A stretch of DNA of 27,528 nt, from IMG/VR virus record IMGVR_UViG_3300023172_002166, positions 1 to 27,528 of that record; one strand, 5' to 3'. The notes under the pieces were generated by a model, which saw only the letters and a program-made list of their open reading frames with translations, did no database searches and was not told the origin of the DNA. Shown here piece by piece: positions 15,500 through 23,021 of the stretch (position 1 is its first letter; each line of letters starts with the position of its first letter). Origin of the DNA: a virus. The translations under genes and the position numbers were made by a program.

Positions 15500-16369
15500 A
15501 TGAAAATTAGCTTTTGGCACAACAATGTTGCACTTGCTGGTCAAGATATTTATAAGGCATTTGAGAACACTGTAGCAAAAACAGACCAGATAGTACACGA
15601 AGATATGTCAGCAGATGTTGCTGTAATATGGAGTGTGTTATGGCGTGGGCGTATGCAAGGTAACCAAGCAGTATACGATCATTTTCGTAGCCAAGGCAAA
15701 CCTGTTGTAATTATAGAAGTGGGTGTGTTAAAGCGCAACGAGTCATGGCGCATTAGTGTTAACCACATAGACAACACAGGTTACTATGGTCATTTAGATC
15801 ATCCTATAATAGAAGGCAGACATGAACGTTTTGACTTTGTGCCTCGTAAGTTTTTAGGTACAGGATCTAAGATTGTTATTTGCTGTCAGAACGAAGCAAG
15901 TCAGTTATGGCGTCATATGCCAGACACCAGCACATGGTTAGATCAAGTCGTACAACGTATAAAAATATTTCACCCCACTAAAGAGATCATTGTTAGACCA
16001 CATCCAAGATATCCTGTCGCACAAAGTGTTCACAATAGATACCAAGTCGAACAACCAAATAGACAGGGTGATAAAGATGATACAGATTTTTTAGATACTT
16101 TAGATGATGTTTACTACGTAGTAAGTCCCACCGGAGGATCGGCAATAGAAGCCATTATTGCAGGAGTACCTGCTATTGTTTCTAAAGAAAGTCTAGCAAT
16201 GCCTGTTGCTAGAACAGACTACGCAACTCCTCTAGTACCTAATAAACAGGATCGCAAACAGTGGATTAAAAAGTTACGTAATACAGAATGGTTCTTAGAT
16301 GAGATTCAAGAAGGCACACCTTGGCGCAGACTTAGGCCGTTTGTGCTAAATCAAATAAATGCCCGCTGA
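15500..16369 (+). CDS. Capsule-polysaccharide-type transferase-like protein (copy 3)
   Basis: The 289-aa product has KIVICCQNEAS, EIIVRPHPRYP (162-172) and VVSPTGGSAIEAIIAGVPAI (207-226), the same Arg-His/Lys-Pro and S..AIEA..GVP layout as the genes at 12381 and 13207. The RPHPR strand is the most classical of the three. It is encoded on the opposite strand to its paralogs. There is no Shine-Dalgarno, and the late-like box is six nt before the ATG. Its 3' end overlaps the convergent methyltransferase by 38 nt. A sugar or Kdo-type transferase for a surface polymer is likely. Confidence 0.6.
   Translation: MKISFWHNNVALAGQDIYKAFENTVAKTDQIVHEDMSADVAVIWSVLWRGRMQGNQAVYDHFRSQGKPVVIIEVGVLKRNESWRISVNHIDNTGYYGHLDHPIIEGRHERFDFVPRKFLGTGSKIVICCQNEASQLWRHMPDTSTWLDQVVQRIKIFHPTKEIIVRPHPRYPVAQSVHNRYQVEQPNRQGDKDDTDFLDTLDDVYYVVSPTGGSAIEAIIAGVPAIVSKESLAMPVARTDYATPLVPNKQDRKQWIKKLRNTEWFLDEIQEGTPWRRLRPFVLNQINAR
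15547..15554 (-). promoter_or_regulatory. T4-type late box TATAAATA inside the opposite-strand gene
   Basis: The minus strand reads TATAAATA exactly at 15554-15547, within the coding part of the plus-strand gene at 15500. The predicted start is near 15541, a leader of about 56 nt before the carbamoyltransferase ATG, close to the 54 nt seen at the 582-589 promoter. It would restart the minus-strand run beyond the inverted gene. Confidence 0.55.
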
Positions 16370-17087
16370 TCCAGCGTAGTAATAAATGAGGTTGATTAGT
16401 TACGTGGTTGAATCTATCTATACTTTCCTCAAAACTTTTAGGTAACAATTTCTTATCACGAAGATCATGCCATGTAGTTGTCATAGGATCCATCGGCTTA
16501 ACTTTACTTTTGTAGACTACTGCATGTAACCAAGGGTCATCTTTGGCTTTGTAGTACAAACCATCTTTACAATCAAAGCCAGCACACGCCATCATGAACA
16601 CCAAGTTTATAATGTTAAAATTATAAAAGTGTCCTGGTAAATGATGGATGTGTGTCCTATTATATTCAATGTTGTGCAGTTGTGGTAATATTACACACAA
16701 CATACCACCAGCGTTCATTTGTTCATTCCAAACTCTTAACGTGTCATAGGGATTTTGTACATATCCTAAACTATCATGACTCCATATCAGATCAACCTTT
16801 GTAGGAAGGAAGGGAGCCTTTGTAAAATCGTTTTCAACAACTTTTAAATTTTTTGGTAGGTTATATTTTATACTAGGTTTCAAATCAACAGCGAAACATT
16901 TGTAGTTATGTGGGATAGGTGGGTCGTCTCTACTTGCGCACTCTGCCCACCACTTTATGTCTAAGCCTGCACCACAACCAACATCTGCTACACTACGAAT
17001 ACTGTCCATTAAGTCATCGTGTTTATACAGTGCTTCTAGTGTAAACAAACTTTGCTGGTGACTTTCTTCTGGTGTTAGTTGTCTCAT
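16332..17087 (-). CDS. Class I SAM-dependent methyltransferase
   Basis: I start the gene at ATG 17087, which overlaps the uvsY TGA as ATGA and has GGAAG upstream; an in-frame ATG at 17180 would lie 97 nt inside uvsY. The 251-aa product has VADVGCGAGLD (33-43) as motif I, CFAVDLK as motif II, and VDLIWSHDSLGYVQNP as motif IV, then GGMLCVILPQ. This is a clear SAM methyltransferase of the type 11 style. It is the last gene of the run that contains uvsX and uvsY and ends overlapping a plus-strand sugar transferase. Substrate unknown. Confidence 0.8.
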   Translation of the reverse strand: MRQLTPEESHQQSLFTLEALYKHDDLMDSIRSVADVGCGAGLDIKWWAECASRDDPPIPHNYKCFAVDLKPSIKYNLPKNLKVVENDFTKAPFLPTKVDLIWSHDSLGYVQNPYDTLRVWNEQMNAGGMLCVILPQLHNIEYNRTHIHHLPGHFYNFNIINLVFMMACAGFDCKDGLYYKAKDDPWLHAVVYKSKVKPMDPMTTTWHDLRDKKLLPKSFEESIDRFNHVTNQPHLLLRWISGHLFDLAQTA

Positions 17088-17536
17088 ACGCTTACATCTT
17101 CCATACCTGCTGTTCGCAGTCTTGTAATGTGACCTAGTTGCCATTGTTTGGCTTCCAGGCCTTTCATAATACCTAACCATTTATTACGAAGTAGCGCAAC
17201 TTCATTAATTAGCGTTTCAAAGTCTACTACTTCGTCCTCACCATCAACATACTTCTCAGCATCTCTACTGGTCAACGCACGTTGATAGCCTTCTAGATAT
17301 TTCTTAAACCATTTACGTCTAATGCGTCGTAGTTCAATGTTAAGATAGTTTAAGACTGCTTCTATCTCTTGTAACTGATTAAATCTATGTTCAGTTACAC
17401 CAGGCAAGTTAGTAAGGGACTTCTCTACGTTGCCCCATATCTTAACTTCCTGTTTGGCTTCGTCTAACTCATTGTTGTAGTGTGCAATGAAGTCAGGCAA
17501 AAAAGCCAAGTCTTGAACTACTTTGTTATACCACAT
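17084..17536 (-). CDS. uvsY: UvsY-like recombination mediator
   Basis: UvsY loads the UvsX recombinase onto gp32-covered single-stranded DNA in T4. This 150-aa product (T4 UvsY is 137 aa) matches the marine T4-like form as I remember it: LPDFIAHYNNEL, LPGVTEHRFNQLQEIEAVL, SRDAEKYVDGEDEVVDFETL and a closing LRTAGMED. It is mostly helical with basic patches (ELRRIRRKWFKKYL). The ATG overlaps the upstream TAA by one base (TAATG). uvsX lies nearby on the same strand and gp32 further upstream, completing the recombination trio. Confidence 0.9.
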   Translation of the reverse strand: MWYNKVVQDLAFLPDFIAHYNNELDEAKQEVKIWGNVEKSLTNLPGVTEHRFNQLQEIEAVLNYLNIELRRIRRKWFKKYLEGYQRALTSRDAEKYVDGEDEVVDFETLINEVALLRNKWLGIMKGLEAKQWQLGHITRLRTAGMEDVSV

Positions 17537-17775
17537 TAGTCGTCAAATTCTAGTTCGTCCATGTCGTCATCGCCGTCCTCTTCATCGAGGTAATCTTCAG
17601 CGGCTCTTTTTAGATAAGAATCTGTAGCACAAAACTTTTCGAACTCTGGGTCTGCAATTCCCATGTCTACTAGATTGCCCACTAATTGATCTGCGGCTGT
17701 TTGTCTATCTTTACTGGGTACATACTCTTTCATAATCAAGTATGTTTCTGTTAATACGTCTAATTCAACTGACAT
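17536..17775 (-). CDS. 79-aa acidic protein, candidate gp33 late-transcription coactivator
   Basis: The product has a helical N-terminal part (LTETYLIMKEYVPSKDRQTA) and a strongly acidic tail ending DDMDELEFDD. T4 gp33 is a small coactivator that bridges RNA polymerase and the sliding clamp through an acidic-hydrophobic C-terminal tail, and this tail has that character. In T4, gene 33 sits close to 32 and 59. The assignment is by length, tail and context only. GAGGA precedes the ATG, which abuts the radical SAM stop, and the gene is coupled to uvsY. Late boxes in this window make a gp33 expected in the genome. Confidence 0.5.
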   Translation of the reverse strand: MSVELDVLTETYLIMKEYVPSKDRQTAADQLVGNLVDMGIADPEFEKFCATDSYLKRAAEDYLDEEDGDDDMDELEFDD

Positions 17776-19152
17776 TTAATTTTCCTCACTTAAAAGCGAA
17801 TTTAGTTCTGGATAATAATCGCCAAAGAGCGTTGCTCTTTTTTGATCTTGGGGTTCCAGATATTCCCGTACACTACTTATACCTTCTTTAGAATCCATTA
17901 TATCCAAAATAGGTTCTATTTTGTCCTTAAAGTTTTGATTACTTAGTGACAATAATTTTGTTCTAACATTTTCCTTTACTATACTAGGCAAATTTGTAAC
18001 TGTCAACTCCGCTGGATTAGACAATGCACTAAATGTAACTGGCATTCCTAGTTGCTCGCCTAATTCAAACACTTCGTTTGCGTACATTACATTTATATTA
18101 GTTACTGTGGCATAGATATTACATGTGTACTCGGTTTCTGCATATTTGCGTAAATTGGCAGAAACTGTTCTCCAAGTAGATCCAAAACGTTCGTACATAA
18201 AACGTTTGCCCACAGCATCAATACTAAAACTTAGCTCAACTGCTTTAAACTGGTCCCAATAGTCAAACAAAAAATCTGCAAATACTGTGCCATTAGTATT
18301 ATAATGAAGTGTAACTTGTCTACTAAGTCCTGCATCTATAAAGTATTGTAACAGTTTTCTATGTGTTTTGTCTAGTAGTGGTTCACCACCTGCAAATGTA
18401 ATGTATCTTACGTCTTTACTGATGCTGATAATATCAGACCAAAATGTACTAGACTCATTTGCTAACCAGTTGAACTCTACCGTTTCTGCATCTGCATAAC
18501 GACCCCACGTACTACTACATCTAGGACTGCATATTCTACATGCTAGGTTACACTTGTTGCCTAACTTGATATCTAAGTTTAATATCTTGTTTGATGTTAG
18601 GTCATTGTAGTCTATGTCAAACTTGTGTTCTCTAAACACATATTCATCGTTTAACCGTTTACTAACACCACCCTGTTCCTCAACTTGCCAACACTTGTTA
18701 CACGCACCAGGCTTATTTCCTAGTATGAGTTGTTGCTTAAGTTCTTGTTGTTTATCACTTGCAAAGTATTCAACAATACTTGTAGTGTCTTCGCCCAGTT
18801 GCCTATCCCATAAACAACAACGATGTAAACTACTGTCAACGTCTATCTCTAGTCCTGCCCACGGCGTCATACAAATTGTATCTGGTATGTTGTAGTTTGT
18901 GGGATTGTCTATTGATAAATTGCCTCTGTTTATGTTCTCAACAAAGAATGTATCAATGTCTAAATGTACAAATAACTTGCTAAGGTAACGCTCTAAGTGT
19001 TCTTTAGCATCAGAGTCTAAGACATCATCAATAAAAAGAATGCGTTCGTCGTCAGCAAACGCACCTTTATACACTGCCTTTAAATCTTTATAAATTTGAT
19101 TAATAGGCTGTGATAGTAGACTGCTATAATGTATTTTAGTTAGGTAGTTCAT
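17776..19152 (-). CDS. Radical SAM protein with N-terminal twitch/SPASM-like module (1)
   Basis: The 458-aa product has the radical SAM cluster motif CNLACRIC (C201, C205, C208) and GGEP (255-258). Ahead of it lies a cysteine module, C94 in CMTPWAG, C112-C113, and CNKC at 151-154, laid out like a twitch or SPASM auxiliary iron-sulfur domain but N-terminal to the core. About 90 extra residues precede this module, making it the longest of the four in the window. Such enzymes generate a 5'-deoxyadenosyl radical; substrate unknown. It overlaps the second copy by 17 nt and abuts the gp33 candidate. Confidence 0.85.
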   Translation of the reverse strand: MNYLTKIHYSSLLSQPINQIYKDLKAVYKGAFADDERILFIDDVLDSDAKEHLERYLSKLFVHLDIDTFFVENINRGNLSIDNPTNYNIPDTICMTPWAGLEIDVDSSLHRCCLWDRQLGEDTTSIVEYFASDKQQELKQQLILGNKPGACNKCWQVEEQGGVSKRLNDEYVFREHKFDIDYNDLTSNKILNLDIKLGNKCNLACRICSPRCSSTWGRYADAETVEFNWLANESSTFWSDIISISKDVRYITFAGGEPLLDKTHRKLLQYFIDAGLSRQVTLHYNTNGTVFADFLFDYWDQFKAVELSFSIDAVGKRFMYERFGSTWRTVSANLRKYAETEYTCNIYATVTNINVMYANEVFELGEQLGMPVTFSALSNPAELTVTNLPSIVKENVRTKLLSLSNQNFKDKIEPILDIMDSKEGISSVREYLEPQDQKRATLFGDYYPELNSLLSEEN

Positions 19153-20263
19153 TTAACCAGTTAACAAATGACGTTGGAAATATTGTTAAGTCTAGATTTC
19201 GACGTTTTACAAATTCTTTTAAAAATACAACTAGGTTTCTGTGTTGTTCTGTAGTACAGGGTGTCTGTATAGATTGTTTTATAAAGTTATCTTTGTTTTT
19301 GAATTGCACTGACTGTAAATGCTCTTTACTTTTGTCGTCTAATACATTTAATGCAAGATAGTCTGGTTCATTACAAAATACCATGTCTATATCATAGTCA
19401 GCGTATTTGTCCTCAAATTCTTTAAAATTAAAAATGGTTAAGTTTGATAACACACTACTAAATGACACTTTTCCTGCTTGTTGCAAAAGTTCTAAGTTCC
19501 GTGTAAACCTTTCATAACTGTTATTATATCTAGCGAACTCGTAACTGGCGCCCAATCCTTCAGCACTAACCATAAACTCCACATTGTCGCTTACATCCTC
19601 AAGTATACGTTCTAACCTATCAGTATTAACACCTAAGCCAGTATATAACTTAACAGGATTCGTAAAGTTTTTTAGCAACTTAGTTAAACTGTTGTTTAAA
19701 AAAGGTTCGCCTCCGCTTATAGATACAAACTCGTAATTCTTATACTTAACTATTTCATCTATCAGTAAATTATAAGACTCTGTTTGATCTATTTTCTTTT
19801 GCCCTAACTTTAATAAAATTTTATCGTTAACATTTATATCAAACCTAGCCTCATTGAGGTATGCACCGTTGTCGGCTATGTCTCTAAGCCAAGCAGTACT
19901 GTATTGTTTTGTGCAGTACACGCAAGTTAAATTACAATCACTGCCAAGATTAATATGTAATACTTCTGGTTCCGTTGTTATATTAGTATGTGTTACTTTG
20001 TCTGATCCCATAACAAGTCGTCTACTAGACTTTCCTTGACGTTCGGGAGCCCAACACGTACCTTCACAACTAGAAACCTGTATCCCATCCAACATATCCT
20101 TACGCTCTTGTGTTAGTATAGGTATATTAAACAAGTTACCTGGATTGTCTTTTAACCAAGTAGTGTCTATTTTATGCGGATAAGCGGCGCAACACGATTG
20201 TAATTGCCGCCGCTCAGGTTCTATAGTTAGCCACCAAAATTTTTGAGAGCAATAACTACTCAC
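19136..20263 (-). CDS. Radical SAM protein with N-terminal twitch/SPASM-like module (2)
   Basis: The 375-aa product carries CNLTCVYC-type ligands (C110, C114, C117 in DCNLTCVYC) and SGGEP (183-187). The N-terminal module has C5, C24-C25 and C66/C70 (SCEGTCW). A CxxxC spacing here replaces the CxxC of its paralogs. The GTG start at 20263 overlaps the uvsX end by 8 nt with GGAAG upstream, so it is translationally coupled to uvsX. No sign of a leader or membrane segment. The substrate is unknown. Confidence 0.85.
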   Translation of the reverse strand: MSSYCSQKFWWLTIEPERRQLQSCCAAYPHKIDTTWLKDNPGNLFNIPILTQERKDMLDGIQVSSCEGTCWAPERQGKSSRRLVMGSDKVTHTNITTEPEVLHINLGSDCNLTCVYCTKQYSTAWLRDIADNGAYLNEARFDINVNDKILLKLGQKKIDQTESYNLLIDEIVKYKNYEFVSISGGEPFLNNSLTKLLKNFTNPVKLYTGLGVNTDRLERILEDVSDNVEFMVSAEGLGASYEFARYNNSYERFTRNLELLQQAGKVSFSSVLSNLTIFNFKEFEDKYADYDIDMVFCNEPDYLALNVLDDKSKEHLQSVQFKNKDNFIKQSIQTPCTTEQHRNLVVFLKEFVKRRNLDLTIFPTSFVNWLNELPN

Positions 20264-21344
20264 TATCTACAACTTCCGGTTCCTCATTGGTAACTTCTAC
20301 TGTGGGTTCTTCAGTAGATTTTTCAATTTGACCCCACGAATTAATGATAGCATCCAAGCAACCTTCTTCGTTGCGTTCCCACTCTTTACGGTACATTTTA
20401 GTTTCTTCACCTTTAGCATTTACATGCTTGAGCCTATTGCCATCTTTTTGTAACAAGTTCTTTTTCTCAAACAAGTCTACTAATCCACTGTATGGATTCA
20501 TGCCTGTTTCATATGGGATCTTAACTTGTACACCTTCAAATGGTTTTGCATAACGAGTCTTCATTACTTTACAGCCTGCTCTAATACCTTTTACTTCGCT
20601 AATCTTGTTACCGTCCTCATCTTCTTTCAGTTTTAGTTTCTTCATAGCAACTACAATAGATGATGCATAGATAAAGCCTTGACCGCCTGAGATCTTGTCA
20701 TCTGGGTCAAACATATCTTGCGATGCGTATGTGTGGTTAGTACATACCATACCTACGTTGTGACTACCAAACATGTTAACACAGTTACGCACTAGTGCGG
20801 TTAGTGCTTTAGGTTTACGACCCATGTCACCTTTCAAGTCACCTTTGTCAAATTGGTCAACGTCTGTAGGTGTCAGCAACATACCTAAACTGTCAATTAC
20901 AAATAATACTTTAGGTCTGTCATCTTCTGGTGTCGCACGATAGTCTGCCATAAATTGACTAATAGTTTTTGCTACGTCATCAATCATAGCCAAACCTAAA
21001 CGCAACAATTTGTCCTCGCTGGTGTCAACACCTAGTGCATGTAACCATGCTTCATCTAGAGCGTTCTCACTATCTACTAGTACAACATAAATTCCTTGTT
21101 CTTGTGCGGCTTTAATAATGTTACCTGAACAAATGTAACTCTTACCTGCACCTGACTCACCTGCAAATACAGTTACCTTGCCAAGTGGCACACCTTTGTT
21201 AAAGTCTCCACTGATAAGATAGTTTAAGGCATAGTTGCCTGTTGAGATCCAGTCTGTAGGATCGTTAAAGCCAAAACTAATACCATCAATGGCTTTAGTT
21301 AGGCCTTTTCTAAATTTTGATACGTCGAAGGGTTTTTGTGCCAT
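20256..21344 (-). CDS. uvsX: UvsX RecA-like recombinase
   Basis: UvsX catalyses strand exchange in T4 recombination-dependent replication and repair. The 362-aa protein (T4 UvsX 391 aa) has Walker A GESGAGKS (62-69), Walker B VLFVIDS (146-152), the GMVCTNHTYAS segment and KISGGQGFIYASSIVVAMKK typical of the phage form. The C-terminus is acidic. GAGG lies before ATG 21344, one nt after the stop of an upstream radical SAM gene; its end overlaps the next radical SAM gene. It is thus embedded between enzymes that are not part of the T4 core set. Confidence 0.97.
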   Translation of the reverse strand: MAQKPFDVSKFRKGLTKAIDGISFGFNDPTDWISTGNYALNYLISGDFNKGVPLGKVTVFAGESGAGKSYICSGNIIKAAQEQGIYVVLVDSENALDEAWLHALGVDTSEDKLLRLGLAMIDDVAKTISQFMADYRATPEDDRPKVLFVIDSLGMLLTPTDVDQFDKGDLKGDMGRKPKALTALVRNCVNMFGSHNVGMVCTNHTYASQDMFDPDDKISGGQGFIYASSIVVAMKKLKLKEDEDGNKISEVKGIRAGCKVMKTRYAKPFEGVQVKIPYETGMNPYSGLVDLFEKKNLLQKDGNRLKHVNAKGEETKMYRKEWERNEEGCLDAIINSWGQIEKSTEEPTVEVTNEEPEVVDSE

Positions 21345-21345
21345 G

Positions 21346-22500
21346 TTATTGCCTCATAAGTTTATAAATGTCAGGGAATATTTGCTCACTGTCTGTACTT
21401 CTGCGAGCATCTATCCACTGTAAGTATTCAATCGTGCTGTTTGGATTTTTTTCAAACGGCTCTTGTATATATCTCAGTAAATTTCTATAACTGTTTTCTA
21501 ATAGATGTCCTAGGTTTTCGTTTATTCGTTTACGTAGTATAACACTTATTTTTTCTAGTGTCAATTTACTATGATGCCGAATGTTAAGTTCTACCGGCCC
21601 TGTTATTGGTCCTATTACAAATGCATTTGGATGAAAGTTCCAGTCATTTTTAAATTTGTCAATAAAATCAAACATGCTATACGCATTAAGAGCAAAGTAT
21701 AACATATTAAATGTTATCTTATGTCCTAGGTCTTTGATCCAACGTAAGTTACTACAAAAAGTTGCCCAGTCTCCACCATAACGAATATACTCGTACTCTG
21801 CACCCATTGTTTCTGCGCTCACTATCCAGTGTACATTCTTAAATTGGCATGCTAAGTCAAACACTCGAGTATTGGTATGACTAAGGTTAGTGTTGATGCG
21901 CAGACTCACGTCGGGATTGAACTCTAAGAGTAACTCTAAGAGTTCTTCGTTCTCTGTCATTAGCATGGGCTCGCCGCCTGCTAGGTAAACGTTTTTTAAT
22001 GTTTTTATGTTTTCAAAAACATAATTACGCAAGTCTTTATAAGTGTCTTTGCTTGGCTTAGGTTGTGCAATGCCTAGATCCTGTTCCCATTTGCTACTAA
22101 ACTCTGGACCGCAGTATATACAGGTAAAGTTACAAGTGTTTTGCCAACGTATATCAATTTGATGTAGTTCATGTGTGCTATGGTCATATATACCTTTATC
22201 TACATTTTTCAGTTCTTTGATATAGTACTTTCTGTCACTAATAACATTTATACCGGTAGTTTGTCTCTCCAGTTCATAACAGCCTTGACAACTCGCATGT
22301 TCTTTACCAGACTGTTGTGTTTGTTGTACTTCTCGATTTTTATCTCCAGAGACAATGTCACGTATAGACATCGTTTTAAGATCGCCTATGTCCTCGTATG
22401 CTCTTATACAGTTCTTGACTTGTCCATTATGGTTGACCATCATGCCTGTCCAAGGAACAGGGCAACGTACAGGACTTGTAACGTATTCTTTTGCGTCCAT
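21346..22500 (-). CDS. Radical SAM protein with N-terminal twitch/SPASM-like module (3)
   Basis: The 384-aa product has CNFTCIYC (C123, C127, C130) and AGGEP (174-178), with NTNLS and VSAETMGAEYEYIRYGG following as in radical SAM cores. The N-terminal module uses C13 in CPVPWTG, C31, and CQGC at 71-74. The VSAE(G/T)MGA.YE(F/Y).RY region is shared with copy 2, so these two look like the closest paralogs. The ATG shares a base with the SDR stop (TAATG), and its stop precedes uvsX by one nt. Confidence 0.87.
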   Translation of the reverse strand: MDAKEYVTSPVRCPVPWTGMMVNHNGQVKNCIRAYEDIGDLKTMSIRDIVSGDKNREVQQTQQSGKEHASCQGCYELERQTTGINVISDRKYYIKELKNVDKGIYDHSTHELHQIDIRWQNTCNFTCIYCGPEFSSKWEQDLGIAQPKPSKDTYKDLRNYVFENIKTLKNVYLAGGEPMLMTENEELLELLLEFNPDVSLRINTNLSHTNTRVFDLACQFKNVHWIVSAETMGAEYEYIRYGGDWATFCSNLRWIKDLGHKITFNMLYFALNAYSMFDFIDKFKNDWNFHPNAFVIGPITGPVELNIRHHSKLTLEKISVILRKRINENLGHLLENSYRNLLRYIQEPFEKNPNSTIEYLQWIDARRSTDSEQIFPDIYKLMRQ

Positions 22501-23021
22501 TATGCTAGACTAATGTCGTATACTTCCATGCCAACTTGGTCATGGTCCAATATGTTAGTAAGTTTTTCTACCCATGCTGTAACATTAGCACCGCCTTCAC
22601 CTTGTGTGTCAACTTTGCCTGGACGCACAATAACTAACTGAGGCCAAGTCAAGTTGTTACGCAATACTTCTACTGCGGACTCTAGTGTACGTTTTTGATG
22701 ATGATACTTCATCATGTCATAACCTTCTAAACAACTAACAGGCATACCTGCCATCATACTACTGATGTTAATAATCTTTTTACCTGGTTTATCTCGCCAG
22801 TATTCATATACATCAAACAATAGTTCTGTTTGTGCGTAACCTTGTTGTGCGTTGTTAAAGAACCAATCTGCTTGTGACACACGTTCTGCTATACGTTCGT
22901 GATGTTGTATGTTCCATCCATTACGTTTACTGTAATCTAATACTGTGTGTCCTTTTTTAACATAATGCTCTACTATGGCTTTACCAATGCCATTGCTACC
23001 ACCTGTAATTGCTATTTTCAT
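22500..23021 (-). CDS. Short-chain dehydrogenase/reductase
   Basis: The 173-aa product has ITGGSNGIGKA (5-15) as the dinucleotide-binding glycine motif, FNNA (55-58), NISS with S87-S88 and YDMMK (101-105) as catalytic Tyr and Lys. It is shorter than the usual 240-280 aa SDR because the C-terminal substrate region is reduced, yet the catalytic set is intact. AAGGA precedes the ATG, which overlaps the radical SAM TGA (ATGA). It would oxidise or reduce a hydroxyl or keto group using NAD(P), perhaps on the product of its radical SAM neighbours. Confidence 0.82.
   Translation of the reverse strand: MKIAITGGSNGIGKAIVEHYVKKGHTVLDYSKRNGWNIQHHERIAERVSQADWFFNNAQQGYAQTELLFDVYEYWRDKPGKKIINISSMMAGMPVSCLEGYDMMKYHHQKRTLESAVEVLRNNLTWPQLVIVRPGKVDTQGEGGANVTAWVEKLTNILDHDQVGMEVYDISLA

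Noticed and set aside
17088-17180. ATG 17180 as start of the methyltransferase
   Set aside because: It would lie 97 nt inside uvsY; ATG 17087 overlaps the uvsY stop as ATGA with a ribosome site upstream, the style of this operon.
20256-21344. Reading the RecA-like gene as host recA
   Set aside because: Its sequence style, length and neighbours (uvsY and gp32 on the same strand) point to phage UvsX.
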